From positions 1-32,769 of the forward strand of contig JAHDBR010000025.1 in assembly GCA_020630295.1 (NCBI GenBank): a stretch of 32,769 nucleotides of DNA, given 5' to 3'. This stretch comes from Sphingomonadaceae bacterium. GTDB lineage: Bacteria; Pseudomonadota; Alphaproteobacteria; Sphingomonadales; Sphingomonadaceae. Every line of letters begins with the position of its first letter. Position 1 is the stretch's first letter. Made by a program: the position numbers and the translations under genes. Below the pieces are notes generated by a model. That model was not told where the DNA came from, made no database searches, and saw only the letters and a program-made list of their open reading frames with translations. Shown piece by piece: positions 8,784 through 16,958 of this stretch.

Positions 8784-9763
8784 GATGCTTCGCGTTATTA
8801 TGCGCGGCGCTGTGGATGTTGCTTCCCGCGGTGGCACAGGCTGACGAGTTGCGTCCCGGCTATCTGGAGCTGCGTCAAGAAAATGCACAGGATTGGCAGG
8901 TGGTCTGGAAGCAGCCATTTGCGGCCGCACCGGTTCAGGAACCCCTGCCGCCGCAAATACCCGGCATTTGTGCGTTCACTGCGCCCCCTGAAATGGGCGT
9001 ATCGCAAGCGGCCATCATTGGGCGGGGTCAGATACAATGTTCCGGTGCCATTGGCGGGCAAAGTCTGGGTATGCCCGGAATGATCGGTCAAACCGATATG
9101 CTGGTGCGTATCCAGCCGCTGGGCACGCCCGCGCAAACTTTGCGGCTGACATCACAGAATCCGGTGGCCTCAATCGCAGCAGAGCCCGGTACGGTTCAGG
9201 TCCTGCGTACATATTTCGTGCTGGGCGTGGAGCATATTTTGGCGGGGTGGGACCATTTGCTGTTCGTGATTGCATTGGTGCTGCTGGTGCAAAATTGGCG
9301 GATAGTGGTTATTGCTGCCACTGCATTTACCCTTTCGCATTCGATCACACTAGCGGCGGCGGCGCTTGGATTTGTCGGTTTGCCGCAAGCCCCGGTGGAG
9401 GCCCTGATCGCTTTGTCGATTGTGTTTCTGGCGGTCGAGATCATCCGGCGGGACGAGGGCAACCCGACTCTGACGTTGCGCAAACCCTGGATTGTCGCAT
9501 TTCTGTTCGGCTTGCTGCATGGCTTCGGTTTTGCCGGTGCGCTGAATGCCATCGGATTGCCGCAGGGCGATGTTGTGGCGGCACTTCTGGCGTTTAATAT
9601 CGGCGTCGAAGCAGGGCAGCTGTTGGTTGTTGCTGCGGTGCTGTTGGTGCTCGCCAGTTTGCGTAAGCTATCGGCAGAGGCGCTAGCGACCTCGTTGAAA
9701 ATCTCGTCCTATGCGATCGGAATTATCGGAGCCTACTGGCTTGTGGACCGCGTGGTTGCCTGA
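8780..9763 (+). CDS. HupE/UreJ-family membrane protein
   Basis: This 327-residue protein has a signal peptide (1-21), a periplasmic domain of about 120 residues and then about six membrane helices (roughly 143-327). Conserved polar motifs inside the membrane part fit the HupE/UreJ family: GVEHILAGWDHLLF (149-162), FTLSHSITL (183-191), LLHGFGFAG (245-253) and FNIGVEAGQL (272-281). These carry H152, D158, H159, H187, H247 and E278. Canonical HupE/UreJ are proposed nickel or metal permeases, but no hydrogenase or urease gene is visible here. The periplasmic domain has two cysteines (C64 and C87) that could form a disulfide. It is the third gene of the overlapping trio and its last 31 bases overlap the convergent efflux gene. 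Confidence 0.88.
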   Translation: MRCFALLCAALWMLLPAVAQADELRPGYLELRQENAQDWQVVWKQPFAAAPVQEPLPPQIPGICAFTAPPEMGVSQAAIIGRGQIQCSGAIGGQSLGMPGMIGQTDMLVRIQPLGTPAQTLRLTSQNPVASIAAEPGTVQVLRTYFVLGVEHILAGWDHLLFVIALVLLVQNWRIVVIAATAFTLSHSITLAAAALGFVGLPQAPVEALIALSIVFLAVEIIRRDEGNPTLTLRKPWIVAFLFGLLHGFGFAGALNAIGLPQGDVVAALLAFNIGVEAGQLLVVAAVLLVLASLRKLSAEALATSLKISSYAIGIIGAYWLVDRVVA

Positions 9764-11178
9764 CTGCTTTGACTGCCGCTTCCGCCCAAGGCTTGCCACA
9801 ATAATACACGCGCACGTTGGGCGCGCCCTCGTGCAGCGGCTGTCCGCTCGCTTGATGCGTCAGCTACGCGCCGTGCATCCAGTACAGTCAGGAAATCCGA
9901 AAGGCCTGCGCGGAATCGCACGGCGGCCAGTTCTGCGGCGCGATTTGCACTGGCCTGCTCGTCCGCAGCTGCGCGAAGTTCATTGTCCGAGGAAGCGACC
10001 AGACCATAGGCTGCTTCGGCTTCGCCCAGCGCAGTGAAAACCCGCCCGCGATAGGCCTGAAAGGCTGCGCGCTTGTTCGCGGCAGCTCCGTCTATCTGCG
10101 CTTCGATCCGCCCGAAATCGAGGATTGGGGCGAGCAGTGAACCACCGACCGATCCGACCACAGCGTCTTCGTCAAACAGATCACCCAAATCGAATGCGAG
10201 TAACCCCAGCACAGCGGAAAGGGTGAATTGCGGGAAGCGGTCTGCGGCCGCTGCATAAAGATCAGCGTCACTGGCTGCCAGCCGTGCGGCGGCTGCCTGT
10301 ATATCGGGGCGGTTGGCCAAAAGCTGCGACGGCAGACTGGGCGGGGCCGAGGATATTCGGCTGGCCGGATGTTCTAGCGCCAATGCGTCACGCACCCGCT
10401 GGCCCGATTGGCCCGTCAACGTGACCAAGCGCCCGATGATGCGCGCCCTTTCGCTGGACAAAGCGGCAATCCTGCTGCGGCTGGCGGCAGCGGCGGTTTC
10501 CGCGCGAACGCGGTCAAAACCCGGTGCAATCCCGGCACGCGCCCGAATATCGGCCAGCGTCACCAGGCTCTCGGCGGCGACAAGATCTTCGCTCAGGGCG
10601 TTTTCGCGTTCGGTCAGTGTGCGCCAGTCAATGGTCGATCCGGCAATTTCGGCGATCAGGGCTATACGCACAGCTGCCGCGTCATCGCTGGCCGCATCGA
10701 TGCGGGCGAGTGCGGCACGTTCCTGTGCGCGCAGTTTGCCGAACAAATCAGGGTCCCAGCTTGCGGACAGATCCGCCCCGTAACGCACCCGTTCCGTGTC
10801 TATCGAGATGCCCGCTGGCAAGTTGGTTCCAAACTGGTTCGCAGATGTACGCGAGGCTGTGACAGAGGCGGTGCCCCCTACTTGCGGCAGCCGCGATGCA
10901 CCGGCTCCTGCTGCTCGGGCACGTGCGGCATCTATCCGCGCAATTGCTTCGGCCAAACTGGGTGCATCATTCAAGGCATCGCCGCGCAGCGCAGCAAACG
11001 CCGGATCGTCTGACGGCAATAGACCGGCGAGCGATGCGGAGCTCTCCGGATCGGGCGCAAAAGCGAAACTGGCAGGCAGGACCGGCGCGGTAGTGGCGAT
11101 TTCCGGCGGAGGTCCGGCCACGCACGCGCTGACAGCAAGGCTCGCTGCAGCGGTCATCAAAAATGCGCTGCGTTTCAT
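9733..11178 (-). CDS. NodT/TolC-type outer-membrane efflux lipoprotein
   Basis: This is the outer-membrane channel of a tripartite exporter. The 481-residue protein has a lipoprotein signal peptide with lipobox AVSAC (C19). Two repeated long helical halves follow, typical of the outer-membrane efflux family: Ala-rich helices at about 75-110 and 190-260, then 290-330 and 390-470. The strand segment QVGGTASVTASRT and its counterpart FPQFTLSAVLGLL lie between the helices. It is the last gene of the efflux operon; its start overlaps the adaptor stop (11175-11178). Its 3' end runs 31 bases into the convergent HupE gene, with the Ser/Gln/Thr-rich tail (GSQSSQATTRSTSQ) encoded there. That tail is probably dispensable. 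Confidence 0.93.
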   Translation of the reverse strand: MKRSAFLMTAAASLAVSACVAGPPPEIATTAPVLPASFAFAPDPESSASLAGLLPSDDPAFAALRGDALNDAPSLAEAIARIDAARARAAGAGASRLPQVGGTASVTASRTSANQFGTNLPAGISIDTERVRYGADLSASWDPDLFGKLRAQERAALARIDAASDDAAAVRIALIAEIAGSTIDWRTLTERENALSEDLVAAESLVTLADIRARAGIAPGFDRVRAETAAAASRSRIAALSSERARIIGRLVTLTGQSGQRVRDALALEHPASRISSAPPSLPSQLLANRPDIQAAAARLAASDADLYAAAADRFPQFTLSAVLGLLAFDLGDLFDEDAVVGSVGGSLLAPILDFGRIEAQIDGAAANKRAAFQAYRGRVFTALGEAEAAYGLVASSDNELRAAADEQASANRAAELAAVRFRAGLSDFLTVLDARRVADASSERTAAARGRAQRARVLLWQALGGSGSQSSQATTRSTSQ

Positions 11179-12239
11179 TGTGCGGCCCCGTTGCTGGCTG
11201 GCGCGCTAGCGGGTTTGACGGGGCTTTCGCCTTCACCGTTTTGTGCGCTGCTGCCGCTTTGCTTAGCAGGGATAAAGGCATCAATCTGCTGACCGACACG
11301 GAACAAGGCATTTTGCCCTTCGGCAGGTGCAGGCAATTGATAGAGCACTTGCAGCACCCGCACATCTACGCGTTCGCTGGCACTGTTGGTCAGCGAGGTT
11401 TTAGGCACAACCAGCGGCTCTGCGCGGACAAAGCTGGCTTTGACCTGTTGATCAGCCGCCCCTCGCGGAGAGACGACCGCATCTTTGCCCAGATCGATCC
11501 GCGGTGCCTCTGCTTCGTCAATGTCAACGCGGATATATAGCGGCCGGGTCTGGCCCATACGGATGAAGGGTTGGCTGTTGCCGCCCATCGTCGAAACAAA
11601 TTCGCCCGGGCGAATATTCACCGCCAGAATTTCTCCGGCAATCGGTGCGCGGACGGTCAGCCGGCCAAGCTCGGTCCGTGCGCTTCCGGCAGAGGCTTGC
11701 GCGGCGGACAGACGGGCCTGCGCCAGTTTCAGGCGGCTATTGGCGGCGGCGGCATCGCCTTCTGCACGGATGACTTCGGCACGCGACACGGCAGCCGCAT
11801 CTTCGACCTGACGGTATAGCTGCAATTGTTGCTGCGCAGTGCGGCGGGCGGTTTGCGCCTCCTCTATTGCAGCGCGCGCTTCGTTGATCGCGGCCCCGGC
11901 CTCGGTAATGCGGGAGCGTACCGCACGGTCATCCACCACGAATAATGGCTGGCCTTTCTCGACATAATCGCCGGGCTGGACGCGCAGATCGGTGACCAGT
12001 CCGGACAGCGCGGTGCCGATATCGATGATCTCGCTTGATGGTTCGACCACTCCGGCTCCGGCGACGCGGGCGCTGTCGGCAAGCTCGCCTTGCGCGCGCG
12101 GCGGCTCCTTATCCGGCTCGGCCAATTCGCGGTCAGGCAAGCCGCGCCAGATAAACACGGCAGCAAAGATCAAACCGATCAGCGCAATGACAGGCAGGAT
12201 TTTGCGCGAGAAGCTGAGATTTTCAGGGAGCAATGCCAT
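11175..12239 (-). CDS. HlyD-family periplasmic adaptor of ABC efflux system
   Basis: This protein bridges the inner-membrane ABC transporter and the outer-membrane channel. It has 354 residues: a transmembrane helix at about 14-32, a first lipoyl half-motif (GTALSGLVTDLRVQPGDYVEKG, about 74-95), a long coiled-coil hairpin (about 105-195, rich in Ala, Arg, Glu and Gln) and the second lipoyl half (RAPIAGEILAVNIRPGEFV, about 197-215). A beta-barrel region follows, then a low-complexity Ser/Pro/Ala tail. The layout matches DevB-type adaptors that work with DevCA-like transporters. It begins 16 bases after the ATPase stop and overlaps the channel gene by four bases, consistent with one transcript. 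Confidence 0.93.
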   Translation of the reverse strand: MALLPENLSFSRKILPVIALIGLIFAAVFIWRGLPDRELAEPDKEPPRAQGELADSARVAGAGVVEPSSEIIDIGTALSGLVTDLRVQPGDYVEKGQPLFVVDDRAVRSRITEAGAAINEARAAIEEAQTARRTAQQQLQLYRQVEDAAAVSRAEVIRAEGDAAAANSRLKLAQARLSAAQASAGSARTELGRLTVRAPIAGEILAVNIRPGEFVSTMGGNSQPFIRMGQTRPLYIRVDIDEAEAPRIDLGKDAVVSPRGAADQQVKASFVRAEPLVVPKTSLTNSASERVDVRVLQVLYQLPAPAEGQNALFRVGQQIDAFIPAKQSGSSAQNGEGESPVKPASAPASNGAAQ

Positions 12240-12255
12240 GCGTCAGTTCCAATTC

Positions 12256-12972
12256 CTAATGGTCATCCGGCATATCGGTGCCGTCATGCGTGATCCGCCC
12301 GTCCTCAAGAACAAGGATGCGGTCAGCGAGGTCAAAAATTCGGTTGTCATGGGTAACGATAATAACGCTGCGATCTTCGGCCACGCCCACTTCGCGCAGC
12401 AAATCCATCACCCGACGGCCGGATTTTGCATCAAGCGCAGCAGTGGGTTCATCGCAGACGACGAGGCGCGGCTCATGCACCAACGCCCGGGCAATCGCGA
12501 CGCGTTGCTGCTGTCCGCCAGATAGCTGGTTGGGGAGTTTGTCCGCCTGATCGGCAATGTTCAGTTTTTCCAGCATGGCCACAGCACGCTTGCGCGCCTC
12601 CAGCCTGTCCATTCCCTGCGCAATCAGCGGCACCGCTGCATTGGACGCTGCATCAATGGACGGGATGAGATTATATTGCTGGAAGATAAAACCGATATTC
12701 TGCAGCCGGAAATTGACCAGCTCGTTGTCTGACAAGGCATAAATGTCTGTGCCGAAAACCTCTACATCGCCATCTGTGGGCCACAGAATGCCGCACATGA
12801 TAGAAATCATCGTGGTTTTGCCGGAGCCGGATTCGCCAACCAGATAGGTCAGTTCTCCTGCGCGCACATCCAGATCAATGCCGTGCAATACGCGGATGGT
12901 TTCCTGCCCGGCCTGAAAGTCGCGCGTGACACCGCGCGTGCTGATTGCCGTTTTGATCTCTCCGCCGCTCAT
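12256..12972 (-). CDS. ABC transporter ATP-binding protein (MacB/DevA-like)
   Basis: This is the ATPase driving the FtsX-type permease. It has 238 residues from the ATG at 12972, chosen because it overlaps the permease stop as ATGA (12969-12972); the longer frame to 13080 would run deep into the permease gene. Visible motifs are Walker A GESGSGKT (46-53), the Q-loop in FIFQQYN (about 95-101), signature LSGGQQQR (150-157), Walker B LVVCDEP (170-176) and the switch histidine in IIVTHDN (H208). All catalytic positions are intact. The similarity is to the LolD/MacB/DevA group, which couples to FtsX-like permeases rather than to classic six-helix exporters. Confidence 0.96.
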   Translation of the reverse strand: MSGGEIKTAISTRGVTRDFQAGQETIRVLHGIDLDVRAGELTYLVGESGSGKTTMISIMCGILWPTDGDVEVFGTDIYALSDNELVNFRLQNIGFIFQQYNLIPSIDAASNAAVPLIAQGMDRLEARKRAVAMLEKLNIADQADKLPNQLSGGQQQRVAIARALVHEPRLVVCDEPTAALDAKSGRRVMDLLREVGVAEDRSVIIVTHDNRIFDLADRILVLEDGRITHDGTDMPDDH

Positions 12973-14105
12973 CTGAATACCGCCGCCGGTTCGGTTTTCA
13001 TCACCCCGCGCAATGCCACCCAGCCGGTCAGCGCGATGATCAGAACCATTGCTGCAAATGACACAAGCGGGACTTGCCAAGGGATGTAGAAGCCTTTGAA
13101 CTGCGGCACGCCGGAGAATGCGGAAATAAAGCCGACAGTGCCCAGCACGCCCAGACCGTAGCCGATCATGCCGACCATACCCGCCTGCACGGCAACCATG
13201 CCGGCGATTTTCCGGTTGGTCACACCGATTGCTTTGAGCGCGCCGAATTGTTTGATGTTGTCGCGGATAAACAGGCTGAAAGTCAGGCCGACAATCGCCA
13301 CGCCCACAATAAAGCCCAGCACTACCGTAATACCGAAGTTCACCGGAATACCGGTGTTCTCGATGATAAAATCGACGCCATCCTGCGCAAATTCGTCCCG
13401 TGTGCGGGCGCGCAGTCCGGTTTGTTCGGATATGCGTTTCGTTAATTCGTCCGGCGAGACACCATCGCTCGCACCGACCAGAACGAAAGTCATCCGGTTG
13501 CGGGTGCCCGGAACATAGCGAAGCGCCTGACTGTATTTCGTATAAAGCACGACCTGGCTGGTGAAGCTGGGGATGGAATCGCCGATGCCGCGAATAACCG
13601 CGCGTTGATCGTTCAGCTCCAGCCTTTCGCCGATCGGGCTCTGGCCGTTTTCGAACAGGTTGGTGACGCCGACATCATCGATGATCACGCTATCCGGCTG
13701 GGCCAGAACGTTGATATCGCCTTCAATCATGTTTTTGGGCAGCCCGATCAGCGTCGCGTCATCCACGCCGACGATTCCCACGCCTTCCAGATCGCCTTCC
13801 TGCGTGCGGACGGATGCGTTTGCGCGCAGATGCGGTACGGCCCATTCAACACCGGCTACACCGCGAACCTTGTCGAGCGCGGTGGCCGGCATAGGGAAAT
13901 TCACATCAGTGGTGCGGCTCACTTCGTCCATCACCCAGACATCGGCCGTCGGAACATTATAGACGCCGCTCGCTCCGCGCTCGATCAGATTGACGAAGAT
14001 TGTCAGCTGCTGCGTGATCAGCAAAGTCGAGAATGCAATTCCAAACAGCAGTCCGTAGAACTTCTGCTTGTCACCGGTGAGCATTCTGATTGCAATCCAG
14101 AGCAC
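12969..14105 (-). CDS. FtsX/DevC-like ABC permease
   Basis: This is the inner-membrane permease of the efflux system. It has 378 residues from a GTG at 14105 with AGAGG a few bases upstream. The longer frame to 14153 starts with a charged, Cys-containing leader and has no better ribosome site, so I prefer the GTG. The arrangement is FtsX-like: one helix near the N-terminus (about residues 18-36), a large periplasmic domain (about 40-250), then three helices in the C-terminal third (GITVVLGFIVGVAIVGLTFSL, MVAVQAGMVGMIGYGLGVLG and VPLVSFAAMVLIIALTGWVAL). The cytoplasmic stretch QFGALKAIGVTNRKI is the typical coupling segment. It is the first gene of the operon and faces the TetR gene across about 91 bases with two palindromes. 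Confidence 0.93.
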   Translation of the reverse strand: MLWIAIRMLTGDKQKFYGLLFGIAFSTLLITQQLTIFVNLIERGASGVYNVPTADVWVMDEVSRTTDVNFPMPATALDKVRGVAGVEWAVPHLRANASVRTQEGDLEGVGIVGVDDATLIGLPKNMIEGDINVLAQPDSVIIDDVGVTNLFENGQSPIGERLELNDQRAVIRGIGDSIPSFTSQVVLYTKYSQALRYVPGTRNRMTFVLVGASDGVSPDELTKRISEQTGLRARTRDEFAQDGVDFIIENTGIPVNFGITVVLGFIVGVAIVGLTFSLFIRDNIKQFGALKAIGVTNRKIAGMVAVQAGMVGMIGYGLGVLGTVGFISAFSGVPQFKGFYIPWQVPLVSFAAMVLIIALTGWVALRGVMKTEPAAVFR

Positions 14106-14159
14106 GCGGGAACCTCTAAAACACAGGCGGGTTGCACTTTCGCGGCGCAGCACCCATTA

Positions 14160-14203
14160 TTGAACGGTGGCGTTTAACTGAACGGAGCCGTTCACTTTGT
14201 CAA
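14160..14203. promoter_or_regulatory. Paired TetR operators over divergent promoter
   Basis: A perfect inverted repeat TGAACGG-AG-CCGTTCA lies at 14179-14194. A second, weaker copy of the same design (TTGAACGG-TG-GCGTTTAA, 6 of 8 positions paired) lies at 14160-14177. Their centres are 18 bases apart, so bound dimers would sit nearly two helical turns apart. On the minus strand a consensus TTGACA -35 box occupies 14198-14203, overlapping the first tetR codon. The strong palindrome fills the spacer toward the efflux genes; the -10 there is poor (CAGTTA at 14175-14180). The layout suggests repression of efflux and tetR together by the TetR protein. Confidence 0.6.
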
Positions 14204-14838
14204 TAGATAGCAATCGCAAACTTGAAACGCGTCTGGGACGGCCCGCCGACGAAGCGAAGCGCACGGCTATTATCAAGGCCGCCTCCGCAATGTTTTTCGA
14301 TGTCGGTTATGCTGCCACCGCTATCGAGCAAGTCGCTGTAAAAGCGGGTGTTTCCAAGGTGACAGTGTATAATCACTTCGGCGACAAGCGCGGTCTGTTT
14401 ATCGCAACAGTAGAACGCGAATGCGAGAAAATGCGCGGCTATTTCAATCCGGAAGATGCGCCGTCCGGTGATTTGCGCAGCCGCCTATTTGCCTTGGGTG
14501 AGGCCATGACGAGCTTTTTGGCACGCCCGGAAATGACTCGATTCGAACTGCGCATTGCCGCTGAAACCGAGCACGAGCCGGCGATCGGACGGTCATTTCT
14601 GGATGCGGGTCCGCGCAATATGCGTGCGCATTTCGTCAATTTTCTGCGCCACGAGGTCGAAAGTGACCGCTTGCAAATTGATGATCTTCCGCTGGCAGCT
14701 GAACAATTTGTTTCGATGTGCAAGGGTTTCAGCGATCTCGAACGCCGCTTCGGAGCCGAAGCCGATGCAGAGCGCAACCGGGAGCGTATCGAGGGTGCGG
14801 TTGATGTTTTTATGCAGGTCTATGCCCAAGAAAAATAG
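14197..14838 (+). CDS. TetR-family transcriptional regulator
   Basis: Likely ligand-responsive repressor of the divergent efflux operon and of itself. It has 213 residues. The N-terminal helix-turn-helix covers about residues 22-68, with TAIEQVAVKAGVSKVTVYNHFGDK (41-64) as recognition region. The C-terminal part is an all-helical ligand and dimer domain. The only start fitting the conserved N-terminus is a TTG at 14197, since an in-frame TGA stands at 14179. The operator palindrome ends three bases before it, and no Shine-Dalgarno is visible, so translation may be leaderless. The stop is followed by a perfect hairpin at 14840-14860. The inducer cannot be read from sequence. Confidence 0.9.
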   Translation: MSIDSNRKLETRLGRPADEAKRTAIIKAASAMFFDVGYAATAIEQVAVKAGVSKVTVYNHFGDKRGLFIATVERECEKMRGYFNPEDAPSGDLRSRLFALGEAMTSFLARPEMTRFELRIAAETEHEPAIGRSFLDAGPRNMRAHFVNFLRHEVESDRLQIDDLPLAAEQFVSMCKGFSDLERRFGAEADAERNRERIEGAVDVFMQVYAQEK

Positions 14839-14839
14839 C

Positions 14840-14872
14840 TTCGTTCGGCCTTCGAACGAACAATCGTATTTT
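14840..14872 (+). terminator. Hairpin after tetR
   Basis: TTCGTTCG (14840-14847) and CGAACGAA (14853-14860) pair perfectly over a five-base loop, starting one base after the tetR TAG. The following bases (CAATCGTATTTT) contain only a short, displaced T-run, so this is a weak intrinsic terminator or an mRNA-stabilising hairpin. It separates tetR from the ftsH promoter region. Confidence 0.45.
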
Positions 14873-14889
14873 CATCGCCGTGTGTTAGC

Positions 14890-14917
14890 TTGCCATTCAC
14901 AGGTCTGTTCCTACATT
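14890..14917 (+). promoter_or_regulatory. Putative ftsH promoter
   Basis: TTGCCA (14890-14895) and TACATT (14912-14917) are spaced by 16 bases, about 26 bases before the ftsH ATG. The overlapping pattern CTTG (14889-14892), 17 bases, CCTACATTAT (14910-14919) also resembles the alphaproteobacterial heat-shock (RpoH) promoter pattern. That would suit ftsH, but it is pattern matching by eye. Confidence 0.4.
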
Positions 14918-14943
14918 ATCAGTCTGAAAGGACTCCCTCGCCG

Positions 14944-16893
14944 ATGAACGACGAAAACGAACCGCAAACACCTAACCCATGGGTGAAAAGCCTGATGATC
15001 TGGGGCGGTATCTTCACTGCCCTGCTGATCGTGGTGACGATGTTTGGCGAAGCCGGTAATTCCGCTTCGACACAAATCGATTATTCCGGCTTCCGTGACA
15101 AGGTTGCGGAAGGGTCCGTGGAGTCTGTTGAAATTGGTCCGGATCGTATTACTGGCAAGCTCAAGAATAACGAGCCTTTCAACACCGTCCCGGTCGGTAA
15201 CGACACTGGCCTGACGCAGCTGCTTGAAGAAAACAACGTCCGTTATTCGGGCGTTCCGCGGGAAACCATGAACCCGCTGCTCCTGATCCTTATTCAGTCG
15301 CTGCCCTTTATCCTGATCCTTGGTATCGCATTCTTCGCGCTGCGGCAGGTGCAAAAGGGCGGAGGTGCCGGCGGCGCAATGGGCTTTGGCAAATCCAAGG
15401 CCAAGCTGCTGACCGAACGCCAGGGCAAGGTGACCTTTGATGATGTTGCCGGCATTGATGAAGCGCGCGAGGAGCTTGAGGAAATCGTCGAGTTTCTGAA
15501 AGATCCGCAGCGTTTCTCCAAATTGGGTGGTCAAATCCCCAAGGGCGCGTTGCTGGTGGGTTCACCGGGTACGGGTAAGACCTTGCTGGCCCGGGCCATT
15601 GCTGGCGAGGCGGGTGTACCGTTTTTCACCATTTCCGGTTCGGATTTTGTCGAAATGTTCGTGGGTGTTGGTGCGAGCCGCGTGCGCGATATGTTCGAAC
15701 AAGCCAAGAAGAACGCGCCTTGCATTGTGTTCATTGACGAGATTGACGCAGTCGGCCGTCACCGCGGTAACGGTGTGGGCAACTCGAATGACGAGCGCGA
15801 GCAAACGCTCAACCAATTGCTGGTCGAGATGGACGGTTTTGAGGCGAATGAAGGGATCATCATCATCGCCGCAACCAACCGGCCAGATGTTTTGGATCCG
15901 GCCCTGCTGCGTCCTGGACGTTTTGACCGTCAGGTTGTGGTGCCTATCCCCGATATTGACGGACGCGAGAAAATTCTCGGCGTGCATATGAAGAAGGTGC
16001 CGTTGGCGCCCGATGTGAATGCACGCACAATTGCCCGCGGCACACCCGGCTTTTCCGGTGCTGATCTGGCAAATCTGGTCAACGAAGCGGCCCTGCTGGC
16101 GGCGCGGCGCAACAAGCGCTTGGTTGCCATGCAGGAGTTCGAGGACGCAAAAGACAAGGTTATGATGGGCACGGAGCGCCGTTCCATGGTCATGACCGAT
16201 GACGAGAAGAAAATGACTGCCTATCACGAGGCCGGTCATGCGTTGGTGTCCATTAACGAGGAAGCATCGGACCCGATTCACAAGGCGACTATCATTCCGC
16301 GTGGCCGCGCGCTGGGTATGGTGATGCGTCTGCCGGAGCGTGATAATTATTCCTATCACCGCGATAAAATGCACGCCAACCTTGCGGTTTCGATGGGCGG
16401 ACGTGTGGCTGAGGAAATCATCTTCGGCTATGACAAGGTCAGCAGCGGGGCATCGTCAGATATTCAATATGCGACCGATCTGGCGCGCAATATGGTGACC
16501 AAATGGGGTATGTCCGACAAGCTTGGCCCGCTTCAATATGAAGCCAGCCAGGAAGGCTACCTCGGCATGGGGCAGACCCAACGCACCATGGCTGGCGGCG
16601 AAACCAACAAGCTGATTGATGCAGAAATCAAGAAGCTGGTCGAAGATGCGCATAAGCGCGCTGAAGAAGTGCTGAAATCCCAAGAGGACAAATTGCACCT
16701 GATCGCCCAAGCCATGCTCGAATACGAAACGCTAACCGGCGACGAAATCGACCAATTGATGAAGGACGGCAAGATCGACCGCCCGGACGAGCCGAAGGGG
16801 CCAAGCACGCCTAAGCCGGTCCACGGATCATCAATCCCGAAAGCCGGTAAAAAATTCGGCGGTTCTAGCGGCAGCGCACCGCAAGGGGCGTAA
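14944..16893 (+). CDS. ftsH: ATP-dependent zinc metalloprotease FtsH
   Basis: Membrane-anchored AAA+ protease that degrades misfolded membrane proteins and short-lived regulators; hexameric, with its active part in the cytosol. It has 649 residues from the ATG at 14944; AAAGGA at 14927-14932 precedes it. It has two transmembrane helices (about 17-34 and 111-133) around a small periplasmic domain, then the AAA module: Walker A GSPGTGKT (206-213; the usual GPPGTGKT with Pro replaced by Ser), Walker B IVFIDEID (261-268) and second region of homology [18 protein letters not shown]. The zinc motif HEAGH is at 429-433 by family layout (within [13 protein letters not shown]), and the third ligand is the Asp of YATDLARNM. 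The C-terminal tail is Gly/Ser/Pro-rich. The gene upstream is tetR, not tilS, which I would expect in many proteobacteria. Confidence 0.97.
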   Translation: MNDENEPQTPNPWVKSLMIWGGIFTALLIVVTMFGEAGNSASTQIDYSGFRDKVAEGSVESVEIGPDRITGKLKNNEPFNTVPVGNDTGLTQLLEENNVRYSGVPRETMNPLLLILIQSLPFILILGIAFFALRQVQKGGGAGGAMGFGKSKAKLLTERQGKVTFDDVAGIDEAREELEEIVEFLKDPQRFSKLGGQIPKGALLVGSPGTGKTLLARAIAGEAGVPFFTISGSDFVEMFVGVGASRVRDMFEQAKKNAPCIVFIDEIDAVGRHRGNGVGNSNDEREQTLNQLLVEMDGFEANEGIIIIAATNRPDVLDPALLRPGRFDRQVVVPIPDIDGREKILGVHMKKVPLAPDVNARTIARGTPGFSGADLANLVNEAALLAARRNKRLVAMQEFEDAKDKVMMGTERRSMVMTDDEKKMTAYHEAGHALVSINEEASDPIHKATIIPRGRALGMVMRLPERDNYSYHRDKMHANLAVSMGGRVAEEIIFGYDKVSSGASSDIQYATDLARNMVTKWGMSDKLGPLQYEASQEGYLGMGQTQRTMAGGETNKLIDAEIKKLVEDAHKRAEEVLKSQEDKLHLIAQAMLEYETLTGDEIDQLMKDGKIDRPDEPKGPSTPKPVHGSSIPKAGKKFGGSSGSAPQGA

Positions 16894-16915
16894 AGCTGAA
16901 TGCAGTCAAATAAGA

Positions 16916-16953
16916 GGGCCATCTGCAGATGATGCAGGTGGCCCTTTTCTTTG
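16916..16953 (+). terminator. Intrinsic terminator after ftsH
   Basis: A 12-base stem, GGGCCATCTGCA (16916-16927) with TGCAGGTGGCCC (16933-16944), has one wobble and a five-base loop. TTTTCTTT follows. On the other strand the stem is followed by TCTTATTT, so it may also end the convergent DUF3667 transcript. It lies between the ftsH stop and the DUF3667 stop. Confidence 0.9.
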
Positions 16954-16958
16954 CCCGG

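Noticed and set aside
8780-9763. HupE/UreJ as part of a hydrogenase or urease cluster
   Set aside because: No hydrogenase, urease or nickel-chaperone gene occurs in the window; the operon partners are DUF3604 and a parvulin-like protein.
15562-16374. 270-codon open frame opposite ftsH
   Set aside because: Antisense to the most conserved part of FtsH (AAA module); composition follows the complement of the real gene.
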